This document shows, one piece after another, positions 1 to 7,367 of a DNA stretch of 15,731 nt. The notes beneath the pieces were generated by a model. It searched no databases and had not been told where the DNA came from. It saw only the letters and a program-made list of their open reading frames with translations. Positions within the stretch are counted from its first letter, which is position 1. Every line of letters begins with the position of its first letter. The DNA is from JBAYJY01 sp041664945. GTDB taxonomy: Bacteria; UBP15; UBA6099. A program made the position numbers and the translations under genes. The DNA is taken from positions 1 to 15,731 of the forward strand of contig JBAYJY010000103.1 of assembly GCA_041664945.1 (NCBI GenBank), in the 5' to 3' direction.

Positions 1-1024
1 ACACTGCTCCGTTCGCAGGCGCTATAAGAGACGCCGTCGGGGCAGTGTTCGATCCGGCAGCGTTGACATTAAGCGTAATCGATGCGGTCGTGAAAGCGCC
101 GTCCGAATCTGTCGCCTTTAGCGTAATCGTATGCGTTCCTATAGACAATGTAGTCAACGACAGCGCGGCTCCTGTTCCCAGAGCGCCGTCAATGCTGGAT
201 GTCCACGCCAGTGCGGCGCCTGTTAAATTACCGTCCTCGCAATCAACCGCGCCTCCTGTAAGCGCAACCGCATTGCCGGCAACCACTGTCGCATTGTCCG
301 CCGGCGTGGCTATCGTCGCAAAAGGCGTCGCATTTCCCTGCGGCGCAAGAATGAAAGCAAGGTTAATGCTGCCGCCTTGCGTGATAATTGCATCCTTGTC
401 CGGAGGAACCTGATAGCCTGCCGCATTTACATGCACCCTGTAAGTGCCCACGCCGATGTCGTTAAACAACGCGATCGGCGTTGTCGCGAATGTATTCACA
501 TCGTTAATATAAACTTCGCCGTTGACGGGAACCGCCACTGCGCAGTCGACAGAAGCGGTGACGGTTAAAGTTCCTGTTGCTATTGGGTCCATCGAAATGT
601 CTGTGGCTGCAAAAGAATCGTTCACAACATTCGTCACATTTTGCGACACAGTGACCTGGAACTCGAGCGGCGTCAAAATATCAGCGTTCGTAACCGGGTC
701 TTTCTTCGTTACCCGGACAGTATATCTGCCGGCTGTGAGGTTGGTAAAAAGAAACATGCCGTCGCTGCCGGTCGTCACCGGATCAATATTATTATTCAGC
801 AATTCGACTTTTGCGCCGGAGACTGGAATGTAGCCGTCCGGAACAGTAGCCGAAGCCGCGCGCATTGTCTGCCGCGCAGCGGATCCGCTGTTGTAGCTTC
901 GCGTGTATATGTAGCCCGTCAGATTGCCGGCGCCGGCAGGCACTACTGATCCGTTTCCGCCGCAACCGGCCGCAAAAAGAATCAAAGCTCCCAATGCCAC
1001 GAAATAAAGACGACTGATTTTCAT
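1..1024 (-). CDS. Secreted multidomain lipoprotein (carboxypeptidase-regulatory-like, PEGA and Ig-like domains), partial
   Basis: The reading frame is open from an ATG at 1024 to the left edge (341 codons seen), so the C-terminus is missing. Residues 1-21 form a lipoprotein signal peptide: MKISR, a hydrophobic stretch, then AAGC with Cys21 as the lipidation site. Residues about 66-108 look like a carboxypeptidase-regulatory-like beta sandwich (VSGAKVELL, TTGSDGMFLFTNL, AGRYTVRV). Residues about 150-228 look like a PEGA domain (VYINDVNTFATTPI, IGVGTYRVHVNAAGY). Residues about 233-321 form an Ig/PKD-like repeat (DGNLTGAALAWTS, GTHTITLKATDSDGA), and a second copy begins at about 327 (NTAPTASLIAPANGA). 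Such modules usually serve surface adhesion or spacer roles; no enzymatic domain is visible in the part present. The ribosome-binding site is weak (TGAGA). It is expected to be anchored in a membrane and to face outward. Specific function unknown. Confidence 0.88.
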   Translation of the reverse strand, partial: MKISRLYFVALGALILFAAGCGGNGSVVPAGAGNLTGYIYTRSYNSGSAARQTMRAASATVPDGYIPVSGAKVELLNNNIDPVTTGSDGMFLFTNLTAGRYTVRVTKKDPVTNADILTPLEFQVTVSQNVTNVVNDSFAATDISMDPIATGTLTVTASVDCAVAVPVNGEVYINDVNTFATTPIALFNDIGVGTYRVHVNAAGYQVPPDKDAIITQGGSINLAFILAPQGNATPFATIATPADNATVVAGNAVALTGGAVDCEDGNLTGAALAWTSSIDGALGTGAALSLTTLSIGTHTITLKATDSDGAFTTASITLNVNAAGSNTAPTASLIAPANGAV

Positions 1025-1066
1025 AATTTTTCATCTCATTTCAATTATTTAGCCCTTACCGCCCAT

Positions 1067-1096
1067 ATAATATCACAAGATATCCGGCAATGTCCA
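1067..1096 (-). promoter_or_regulatory. Probable sigma-70-type promoter of the lipoprotein gene
   Basis: On the minus strand, TGGACA (1096-1091) is followed after 18 bases by TATTAT (1072-1067), and TGA just before the -10 makes it an extended -10. Both hexamers match five of six consensus bases. Transcription would start near 1060, about 36 bases before the ATG. Confidence 0.5.
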
Positions 1097-1148
1097 TGAT
1101 AAATATTGCTTTGAATAAAAGGATAAATTCCGGTCAATTATTCCAGTA

Positions 1149-2459
1149 TCAGTCATTTTCCGGGCTGTCGGGATAGAATATCTCCCACTGCTTAAGGCGT
1201 TGCGCGTCGCGACGCTGTTTTTTCCTGTCGAACTTGCCGGAGACCGGCGCCGGATCAGCCATTTTTGCGAATTTCTTCTTTTCCGGAAAATCGACTCCGA
1301 GCTTTTTCATGCGCGCCAATCGCTCCTCATGCTCACGACGTGTCAACCCGTATTCCATCTCATATAAATCCTCAAGCTTACCGTGCATCCACTTCCGCGC
1401 GGCAAGCGCCTCCGCTCGCGCTTTGATCTGCTTGCGATTAGCGAGTCCCTTCAACAATCTTTCAGGAATCTCATCTGCGCCCAGCAAAGCTCCGGAAATT
1501 GAACCCGCAATCGCCGCGACTGTGTCTGCGTCGCCGCCCTCGTTCACAGCCGTCAACACCATATCCTCGAACGAACCGGATTTCGATATCGCAATGTAAA
1601 TCGCAAAGACAACAGACGCCGGCGCGAATCCGTGCGTCGGCCTCGTCACCGGCGTTTCGGAATGCGGAGCGGCGAAAGCGACAATTCGCTCGGCGACGTT
1701 CTTGGCGCTCTCACTGAAATGATCGGCGAGGTTTTTAAGCGCGTCGCTGAAAAGATTCAACGATTTCTCATAACCGGGAATAAGTTCGAATTTATAATTG
1801 GTCGCGAGCATTTGCTCTTTTGTAAAGCAATAGTCTGCAGCGTCTCGAATCAGAACCGCTTGATCGGGCGATTCAAGCTCCTCAATTTCCAAGCAACGTG
1901 CAATCAGATATGAAACAGCAAACGCCGCAGAAATCCCTACCGGATTTCTATGAGTGATCAGAGACGCTTCTGCGACTTTCTCAGCCATCGCTTCCAAATC
2001 CGAACGATAATAAATTGCTACGGGAGCGATGCGCATCGCAGCCCCGTTCCCGGCAGAGTCGCGCCCGGACGCCGCCCATGCCTTGCCCTGCCGTATATCG
2101 GTTATCGTGTGTCTGAAATTCTTTCCGGCACCGCGATAAACGCCGAAATAGAATTCCGCGCCTCGCGCAAGATCGGCCAGCCTCGCGGCCGCTTTATCCT
2201 GATTCAGGCCTCTATCCTGCAAAAGCGAATCCAGCAGCGCCAGCGCCTGCTGCGTGTCATCCGTGTACAGTCCCGGTTTGCGCCACTTGTAAATCTTCTC
2301 GCGCCCCACCCATTCTTCAGGGTCAACGTAATCCACAACCCTCTTGTAGGCGCTTTTAATCGAGCCGGGCTTTGCGCCTTCAACCGTCGAGCCAAGCGCA
2401 TCGCCGATCGCAAGCCCGATTATCGAGCCGGTTATTCTATTCGTCAGATCGACTGACAT
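1149..2459 (-). CDS. ADP-ribosylglycohydrolase-family protein
   Basis: A 436-residue protein of the ADP-ribosyl-glycohydrolase (DraG/ARH) family, whose members use two magnesium ions to remove ADP-ribose from proteins or small molecules. The family motifs are all present: GLAIGDALGSTVEG (15-28), TDDT (66-69), GNGAAMR (138-144), THRNP (169-173) and NEGGDADT (306-313). The Asp residues of TDDT and of GGDADT are the expected metal ligands. The fold ends near residue 340. A basic, charged tail of about 95 residues follows (RREHEERLARMKK, FDRKKQRRDAQR) and I do not recognise it. The frame extends upstream to 2570, but ATG 2459 is preferred: it follows GAGAGG at good spacing and begins just before the conserved domain. 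It is divergent from acpS with 148 bases between. The natural substrate cannot be read from the sequence. Confidence 0.88.
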   Translation of the reverse strand: MSVDLTNRITGSIIGLAIGDALGSTVEGAKPGSIKSAYKRVVDYVDPEEWVGREKIYKWRKPGLYTDDTQQALALLDSLLQDRGLNQDKAAARLADLARGAEFYFGVYRGAGKNFRHTITDIRQGKAWAASGRDSAGNGAAMRIAPVAIYYRSDLEAMAEKVAEASLITHRNPVGISAAFAVSYLIARCLEIEELESPDQAVLIRDAADYCFTKEQMLATNYKFELIPGYEKSLNLFSDALKNLADHFSESAKNVAERIVAFAAPHSETPVTRPTHGFAPASVVFAIYIAISKSGSFEDMVLTAVNEGGDADTVAAIAGSISGALLGADEIPERLLKGLANRKQIKARAEALAARKWMHGKLEDLYEMEYGLTRREHEERLARMKKLGVDFPEKKKFAKMADPAPVSGKFDRKKQRRDAQRLKQWEIFYPDSPEND

Positions 2460-2545
2460 ATCATCATTTCCTCTCAATCGACGTCTTCTGCAATATATTA
2501 ACTTCATCGACGCACACATGCCATACCGTATATCAAAACCTTCTC

Positions 2546-2574
2546 TGGTCATTCGCGCAGCGCCGTGCAATAAT
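2546..2574 (+). promoter_or_regulatory. Possible acpS promoter
   Basis: TGGTCA (2546-2551), 17 bases, then AATAAT (2569-2574), 33 bases before the acpS ATG. The match is moderate (four and five of six). It lies in the 148-base gap between two divergent genes; I found no equally good promoter for the opposite gene. Confidence 0.3.
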
Positions 2575-2607
2575 TAAGCTGTTAATGTTCGCGAGAAAGG
2601 AAACCCG

Positions 2608-2964
2608 ATGTATTCAGTAGGAATCGACATACAGGATATCGAAGATTTCAGAAAAAAGCCGTTTGAGAATAATAAAAAGTTTTACGAGCGTCTGTTCTCC
2701 GTACAAGAGATCGAGTATTGCCTGTCGAAAGCCGATCCGGCGGTTCATTTTACAGCCCGTTTCTGCGTAAAAGAAGCTGTAATGAAAGCGCTCGACCCCC
2801 GGAAAATAACGCCGCGATATATTGAAGTCGTCGTTAGCGAAGGCGGAAGGCCCGATGTCGTGTTGCACAAGAAAAACGTTCTGCCTGCCGGACACGAAAT
2901 AAAAATCAGCATCTCCCATTCAGGCCTTCAGGCAGCCGCAGTTGCCATAGCGCATCCGGAATAA
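2608..2964 (+). CDS. acpS: Holo-[acyl-carrier-protein] synthase
   Basis: A 118-residue AcpS-type phosphopantetheinyl transferase, the normal length for this family. It moves the 4'-phosphopantetheine arm of coenzyme A onto apo-acyl-carrier protein for fatty acid synthesis, in the cytoplasm as a trimer. The sequence begins with GIDIQDIEDF (5-14, the magnesium ligand Asp7), then FSVQEIEYC (30-38), ARFCVKEAVMKAL (50-62, with Glu56 the second metal ligand and the conserved KEA), and ends with ISISHS (100-105) and AAAVAIAH. The ATG at 2608 follows GAGAAAGGAAAC, a good ribosome-binding site. It runs opposite to the ADP-ribosylglycohydrolase gene and converges on topA. Nothing in the neighbourhood is linked to fatty acid synthesis. 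Confidence 0.95.
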   Translation: MYSVGIDIQDIEDFRKKPFENNKKFYERLFSVQEIEYCLSKADPAVHFTARFCVKEAVMKALDPRKITPRYIEVVVSEGGRPDVVLHKKNVLPAGHEIKISISHSGLQAAAVAIAHPE

Positions 2965-3159
2965 TATTCAAGTCCAATCCAGTTGCTTAATTATAATGAC
3001 ATTATTATATTGAATGCGAGATCAAGATTTAGTTTCATAATCGGCGAAATGTCGCCTGCATACAATAGCGGTGTCGAGCAACATCGCTCCAAAGCGCATC
3101 GCGCAGAAACACAAATAGTATAAAGAATATGTTTTTAAATATATCTACAAAGAACCGCT

Positions 3160-5442
3160 TTATTCCTCGGCGGCGGCTTCTTCTTCGACCACCGGGATGA
3201 TCTTACCGCATTCTTCGCGAGCGCACTTTTTAGTCGTGCCGCTTTTCTTCTTTTCCATTATCAGAATAGAGCCGCAGTCGGGGCAGGTTTCGTTTTCCAC
3301 CGGCGGGTACCACGACACGAATGTGCATTTGGGATATGCGGAGCAGCCGTAGAATGTGCGGCGCGCCTTCGAACGTCTCGGGATGACTTTGCCTTCGCAG
3401 CCTTCGCGCGGACATTTAAAGTCGCCCGTTATCGGCTTGATATTTCTGCATTTAGGATATGCCGAACAGGCGAGGAACTTCCCATATCGACCGGTCCGTA
3501 TGACCATGTCGGAGCCGCATTTGTCGCATTTCTCATCCGAAGGCAGCGGTTTCGCGCGCTCGGCCGCCGCCGCGCCATCCGGGCCTGTCTCATAGGGTTT
3601 CGTGAATTTGCAGGTCGGATATTTACTGCATCCTAGGAATAGTCCGAACTTGCCGGGCTTCACTACCATGCCCGCGCCGCATTCCGGACATATCTCGTCG
3701 CTCTTCTCCTCGAACTTCATCGTTTTCGCAGCTTTTTCAAGGTCTACCTTGAACGTGCTGTAAAAATCGCTTATCAGTTTCACCCAGTCCTTGGCTCCGG
3801 TTTCAACCTGATCCAGCTCGTCTTCCATCTTCGCCGTGAAATTGAAATCCACAACCGCCGGAAAGTTGCCCTTAAGCAAATCGTTGACGACCATGCCCGT
3901 TTTCGTCGGCCTGAACGACTTCTTTTCGAGCCGCGTATAATCGCGCTTCTTTAATGTTTCGATAATCGGCACGTACGTGCTCGGGCGTCCTATACCTTTC
4001 TCTTCAAGCTCGCGAACGAGCGACGCTTCAGTATACCGTGAGGGCGGCTTTGTGAACTTCTGAGCCGGATCGATCTTTTTCAGGTCGAGTCCCTCGTTCT
4101 TTTCCAGCATCGGGAGCTGGTTTTCTTCCTCTGCTTCGGTCTCGTTTTCGGTGTCTTCCTTAACTTTCAGAGCATAAACTTTCAGGAATCCGTCGAACGC
4201 TGTTTTGGAACCTGTAGCGCGGAACATGTAACGGTTGTCGCCGGCTACATCGTAGCGGGTTGTGTCGATCGCGGCCGGCGCCATCTGGCTCGCGACGAAC
4301 CGATTCCATATCAGTTCATATAAGCGGTACTGGTCTTTCGAAAGAAAACTGACAACAGTGCCCGGTTCGCGCGTTACATAAGACGGCCTGATCGCTTCAT
4401 GCGCGTCCTGAACGTTTGCTTTGGATTTATAAAAATTCGGCTTCTCGGGCAGATAATTAGCGCCGAACTTTTCTTTAATCAACGCCGCAGCTTCAAGTTT
4501 GGCATCGTCTGATATGCGGACAGAGTCAGTTCTCATGTAGGTTATGAGTCCGACTGCGCCTTCGCTGCCAAGTTCGATGCCTTCGTAAAGCTGCTGCGCA
4601 ACCGCCATCGTCTTCGCCGTGCTGAAATTGATTCTCCGCGATGCTTCCTGCTGGAGCGTGCTTGTCGTGAACGGGGCGAGCGGTCGGCGCGCTTCTGTTT
4701 TTCTTTTGACATCATAAACAGCGTATTTGCATTTCTCGAGCGCGGCGATCAGCTCTGTCGCCTGCTGCTCGTTCTCGATCTTAATCTCTTCGTCCATGTT
4801 GCCGATAAATGCGGCCTTCAGACTTTCATGAGCGCCGGCGATACGTTCGAAATAGCCTGTGATGTTCCAGTATTCCTGCGGCACAAAGCCTTCAACTTCT
4901 CGCTCACGATCGCATATCAAGCGCAACGCGACGGACTGCACGCGGCCCGCGCTCAGCTTGCTGTTGTTCAGCGTCCGCCACAGAAGCGGGCTCAGTTTGT
5001 AGCCAACCAAGCGGTCCAGAACGCGGCGCGCCTGCTGCGCGTCGACAAGATTCATATCTATCTCGCGAAGGTTGTTTATCGCTTCCTTCACCGCTTTGCT
5101 CGTGATTTCGTTGAACGTCATTCGCTGGATCTTTTTGCTTTTGAACAGTCGCGCAAGATGCCATGCTATCGATTCCCCTTCGCGGTCAGGGTCTGTCGCC
5201 AGCACAACCGTGTCCACTTCCTGAGCCTGTTCCTGAAGCTGCTTGACCAGTTTGCTCTTGCCTGAAACAACTACATATTGCGGCTTGAAACCGCGCTCGA
5301 CATCTATGCCGAGTTCTTTAGTGGGCAGGTCATATATGTGCCCGAGGCAGTAAGTCACCTTGTAATCGCTTCCCAGAATCTTGCCAATCGACTGAGTCTT
5401 CGCCTTCGACTCCACTATGATCATTTTTTTCGCCATCGCCAC
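3160..5442 (-). CDS. topA: DNA topoisomerase I (type IA)
   Basis: A 760-residue type IA topoisomerase that relaxes negative supercoils through a 5'-phosphotyrosine intermediate. The TOPRIM domain occupies roughly 5-115, with the acidic catalytic motif TDPDREGE (83-90). The active-site tyrosine is Tyr302 in GLITYMRTDS. A type IA core runs to about residue 570, with the family signature PSRYTEASLVRELEEKGIGR near 467. Four C-terminal zinc ribbons follow: CPEC...CSKYPTC (585-611), CDKC...CSAYPKC (639-665), CPREGC...CSAYPKC (677-706) and CPDC...CAREEC (720-745). The tail is acidic (EEEAAAEE). Residues 428-441 form an acidic insert (EDTENETEAEEE). The first TOPRIM strand reads VESKAKT where VESPAK is usual. 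The start is either GTG 5442, 5 bases after AGGAG, or ATG 5436 six bases further on, giving the more usual MAKKMIIVES; both are plausible. Confidence 0.97.
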   Translation of the reverse strand: MAMAKKMIIVESKAKTQSIGKILGSDYKVTYCLGHIYDLPTKELGIDVERGFKPQYVVVSGKSKLVKQLQEQAQEVDTVVLATDPDREGESIAWHLARLFKSKKIQRMTFNEITSKAVKEAINNLREIDMNLVDAQQARRVLDRLVGYKLSPLLWRTLNNSKLSAGRVQSVALRLICDREREVEGFVPQEYWNITGYFERIAGAHESLKAAFIGNMDEEIKIENEQQATELIAALEKCKYAVYDVKRKTEARRPLAPFTTSTLQQEASRRINFSTAKTMAVAQQLYEGIELGSEGAVGLITYMRTDSVRISDDAKLEAAALIKEKFGANYLPEKPNFYKSKANVQDAHEAIRPSYVTREPGTVVSFLSKDQYRLYELIWNRFVASQMAPAAIDTTRYDVAGDNRYMFRATGSKTAFDGFLKVYALKVKEDTENETEAEEENQLPMLEKNEGLDLKKIDPAQKFTKPPSRYTEASLVRELEEKGIGRPSTYVPIIETLKKRDYTRLEKKSFRPTKTGMVVNDLLKGNFPAVVDFNFTAKMEDELDQVETGAKDWVKLISDFYSTFKVDLEKAAKTMKFEEKSDEICPECGAGMVVKPGKFGLFLGCSKYPTCKFTKPYETGPDGAAAAERAKPLPSDEKCDKCGSDMVIRTGRYGKFLACSAYPKCRNIKPITGDFKCPREGCEGKVIPRRSKARRTFYGCSAYPKCTFVSWYPPVENETCPDCGSILIMEKKKSGTTKKCAREECGKIIPVVEEEAAAEE

Positions 5443-5461
5443 CCTGTCTCCTGTCAGTCAA

Positions 5462-5491
5462 TATATATTGTTAACAATAGTTAAGAATCAA
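5462..5491 (-). promoter_or_regulatory. Probable topA promoter containing a palindrome
   Basis: On the minus strand TTGATT (5491-5486) and TATATA (5467-5462) are separated by 18 bases, which places the start of transcription near 5455, about 13 bases before topA. A perfect 14-base palindrome (5466-5479) lies within the spacer. The 160-base gap between dprA and topA makes a separate topA promoter likely. Confidence 0.4.
5466..5479. repeat. Perfect 14-base palindrome upstream of topA
   Basis: TATTGTTAACAATA reads identically on both strands. It sits 24 bases upstream of topA between the proposed -35 and -10, a position typical of an operator. No protein is known to bind it; AT-rich palindromes can also occur by chance. 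Confidence 0.5.
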
Positions 5492-5513
5492 ATCCTTTAA
5501 ACCATCCGGAGCT

Positions 5514-5538
5514 CTGAATCGAAAACGCGCCGATTCGG
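5514..5538. repeat. Inverted repeat between dprA and topA
   Basis: GAATCG (5516-5521) and CGATTC (5531-5536) can pair across a 9-base loop. There is no T-run after it in the dprA-topA direction, so it is not a convincing terminator. It could be a weak pause or processing site on the dprA transcript. Confidence 0.3.
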
Positions 5539-5602
5539 GCCCACAACTGCCATATTATGAAGAGCAACTGCGGATTAGTCACGCTTCCGCGAGAAAAAAA
5601 TA

Positions 5603-6712
5603 TCACAGGGCTTCATAAAGCTTTCCCGGAAGTTGGCGCGCATTGCCTTTCAATTCGAGCATCATAAGCGCGGAAGCGGCCTCCTGCGCGGTTATGCCGA
5701 GTCTCGCGCAAATCTCATCGAAACCTGTCGGCCCGTTCCTCAGAACTTCGAATATTTCCTTTTGAATTCCCTCAAGCTGCGGCTGATTGAAATCAATTTC
5801 ACTCTGGCCCCCGGATTCGCCGAATATTTCCAGGATATCAGCGGCGGATTCAACAAGATGAGCGCCGTGGCGAATTAGCCAGTGGCATCCGCGAGTAAGA
5901 GGACTGAGCACATCGCCGGGCACGGCAAACACCGGCCTGCTCTGCTCCACCGCATGCGCCGCGGTTATTAGCGAACCGCTTCTTTTTCTCGCCTGAACCA
6001 CAAGCGTTCCTCGAGAAAGGCTGCTTATGATCCTATTGCGGCGGTGAAAGTTCCACTTGTCGCCCGCTTTCATTTTGAGCGGAAATTCCGAGATAACCGC
6101 CCCGCTCGCCGCTATCTCGTCGCTCAATTCCTTATGCGCCGCGGGATAGTTGTTATCCAGTCCGACCGCTTTAACCGCAACCGTGCGCCCGCCCGCTTCG
6201 AGCGCTGATCGATGCGCCTCGGCGTCTATTCCGAACGCAAGTCCGCTGACTATCGTGTATTTTCTCGAAGCCATATCGCGCGCAATATCGGTTGCGATTC
6301 GACGCCCGTATCCGTTGCATTCCCGCGTTCCAACCATCGCCACCGACCGCTCATCTTCAGGCAGCCATTCCCCTCGCATGTATAAAACAGGCGGCGGGGC
6401 CGGTATGCCGCGCAACGGCTTAGGATAATCCTGATCGGTGAAAACTAATACGCGAAAACCGGCGTCTGCAGCCCGGTTAAGTTCCTCGGAGCCATCCTCG
6501 CGTTTTCGCAAATCTATTAGAAATTTCAGAACAGAGGGACCGGCCTTCCATTCACTGGCAAGCTTTTTTTCGGGCGCTGCCCAAACCTGCTCCGGACTTC
6601 CATACTGCTCCACGAGCCGGTAAAATATTATAGGGTCCATGCCCTCGACCTGATTGAGCGCAACCCAAAAACGGCGATTGCTTTTCGAATCGCTGTTCTT
6701 GTTATGTGGCAA
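5603..6712 (-). CDS. dprA: DNA-processing protein DprA (Smf)
   Basis: A 369-residue DprA/Smf protein, which binds incoming single-stranded DNA and loads RecA during natural transformation. The Rossmann-like core spans about 100-295: VAMVGTRECNGYG, IVSGLAFGIDAEAH, RRNRIIS, ARKRSGSLITAAHAVEQ and FAVPGDVLSP are all recognisable family motifs. An N-terminal helical domain of about 80 residues precedes the core. A C-terminal winged-helix domain (about 318-369, IFEVLRNGPTGFDEICARLG, ALMMLELKG) closes it. The start is TTG 6712, five bases after the fmdB stop codon; this favours translation coupled to fmdB, since the local ribosome-binding site is weak (TAAGA). topA follows 160 bases downstream, the order seen in many bacteria. 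Whether this organism is naturally competent cannot be judged from the window. Confidence 0.95.
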   Translation of the reverse strand: MPHNKNSDSKSNRRFWVALNQVEGMDPIIFYRLVEQYGSPEQVWAAPEKKLASEWKAGPSVLKFLIDLRKREDGSEELNRAADAGFRVLVFTDQDYPKPLRGIPAPPPVLYMRGEWLPEDERSVAMVGTRECNGYGRRIATDIARDMASRKYTIVSGLAFGIDAEAHRSALEAGGRTVAVKAVGLDNNYPAAHKELSDEIAASGAVISEFPLKMKAGDKWNFHRRNRIISSLSRGTLVVQARKRSGSLITAAHAVEQSRPVFAVPGDVLSPLTRGCHWLIRHGAHLVESAADILEIFGESGGQSEIDFNQPQLEGIQKEIFEVLRNGPTGFDEICARLGITAQEAASALMMLELKGNARQLPGKLYEAL

Positions 6713-6717
6713 ATGTC

Positions 6718-7023
6718 TTAACTCGTTTTAGTTTTAGAAGCGCAAAGAGAGTCGGTTCCGCACGCCGCGGCCGCCTTGCATTCGCCGCCGGTCTCCGCTT
6801 TAACATCGCAGCTTGAGCACGCCGCTGGTTTCGAGGCTGGATTCTTGCCCTTGCTGTCCGTGACATAAAATCCGCTGCCTTTAAAAACTATCCCGACCGC
6901 TGAAAAACATTTCTTGATTTTGCCTCGGCATTCTGGACATCTCTTGCGCGTCACTTCATTGATTCCGTGTTCGATATCAAATCTGTTTCCGCAGTTCTGA
7001 CATTCATATTCATACACCGGCAT
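6718..7023 (-). CDS. FmdB-family zinc-ribbon protein with cysteine-rich tail
   Basis: A 101-residue protein starting MPVYEYECQNCG, the hallmark of FmdB-type putative regulatory proteins. Cys8/Cys11 and Cys29/Cys32 make the zinc ribbon. The family motif FKGSGFYVTDSKG (47-59) follows. A tail beyond residue 65 carries five more cysteines (69, 72, 82, 88, 94), which may bind metal or form a second ribbon, although the pattern is irregular. The ATG at 7023 follows AGGAGG at nine bases, a very strong ribosome-binding site. It is the first gene of a probable fmdB-dprA unit. The family was first named beside a formamidase gene and its biochemical role remains unclear. Confidence 0.88.
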   Translation of the reverse strand: MPVYEYECQNCGNRFDIEHGINEVTRKRCPECRGKIKKCFSAVGIVFKGSGFYVTDSKGKNPASKPAACSSCDVKAETGGECKAAAACGTDSLCASKTKTS

Positions 7024-7168
7024 CTCGTACTTCCTCCTGTTGTTGCCTCGCCGGGCTTATCTGCCTTGTCCGGTTTCGGATTATCCGCATTCGGCATCGC
7101 TGCCACTTACCCTTAACATTAAAAATTCGTCTCGAAAAACAATGAGGCGAAAACTGCGCTGTCGATAT

Positions 7169-7196
7169 ATTATAAGATCGAATGGCGCGATGGCAA
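7169..7196 (-). promoter_or_regulatory. Promoter of the fmdB-dprA unit
   Basis: On the minus strand TTGCCA (7196-7191), 16 bases, then a perfect TATAAT (7174-7169). This is one of the closest consensus matches in the window. The start would be near 7162, leaving a leader of about 139 bases before fmdB. Confidence 0.6.
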
Positions 7197-7274
7197 TACA
7201 ATTTTTAAGGGACAACCCGCGAAACCTGTCTCTCTCGCTTCGAAACAGGCGATAATTTGTTATTTAAAATCGGA

Positions 7275-7303
7275 TTGAATGCTTTCCGCGTTAATGTTAA
7301 AAT
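7275..7303 (+). promoter_or_regulatory. Promoter of the ZIP-like permease gene
   Basis: TTGAAT (7275-7280), 17 bases, then TAAAAT (7298-7303). The predicted start near 7310 gives a leader of about 58 bases. The GNAT gene 45 bases after the permease probably shares this promoter. Confidence 0.5.
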
Positions 7304-7367
7304 CATTCAGGAATTCTATTACAATATGCTGCGAAGTCTGATGTAAAAATATTTGTGAGGGATTTTA

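Larger units (their letters stand above)
7024..7367. other. Divergent intergenic region between fmdB and the ZIP-like gene
   Basis: These 344 bases hold no convincing gene. They contain one promoter facing each way: a strong one toward fmdB (7169-7196) and a good one toward the permease gene (7275-7303). The fmdB side therefore has a leader of about 139 bases. I looked for a riboswitch-like fold in the leader and found none I could support. Confidence 0.6.

Noticed and set aside
45..949. Several plus-strand open frames over the lipoprotein gene
   Set aside because: They are antisense frames of a gene with a clear signal peptide and domain order on the minus strand; they are low-complexity and without ribosome-binding sites.
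2460..2570. Extended N-terminus of the ADP-ribosylglycohydrolase from 2570
   Set aside because: The extra 37 residues are Arg/Cys-rich and outside the family fold, while ATG 2459 has a good ribosome-binding site.
2993..3056. Small inverted repeats between acpS and topA (ATAATGACATTAT; GGCGA-AATG-TCGCC)
   Set aside because: The first has a one-base centre and cannot form a hairpin with a proper loop, and neither is followed by a T-run, so I do not call a terminator for either convergent gene.
6951..7097. 48-codon frame on the minus strand (MPNADNPKPDKADKPG start) in the fmdB leader
   Set aside because: It overlaps the start of fmdB in another frame, has no good ribosome-binding site, and its Pro/Lys/Asp-rich beginning does not match anything I recognise. 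A short leader peptide is conceivable but unsupported.
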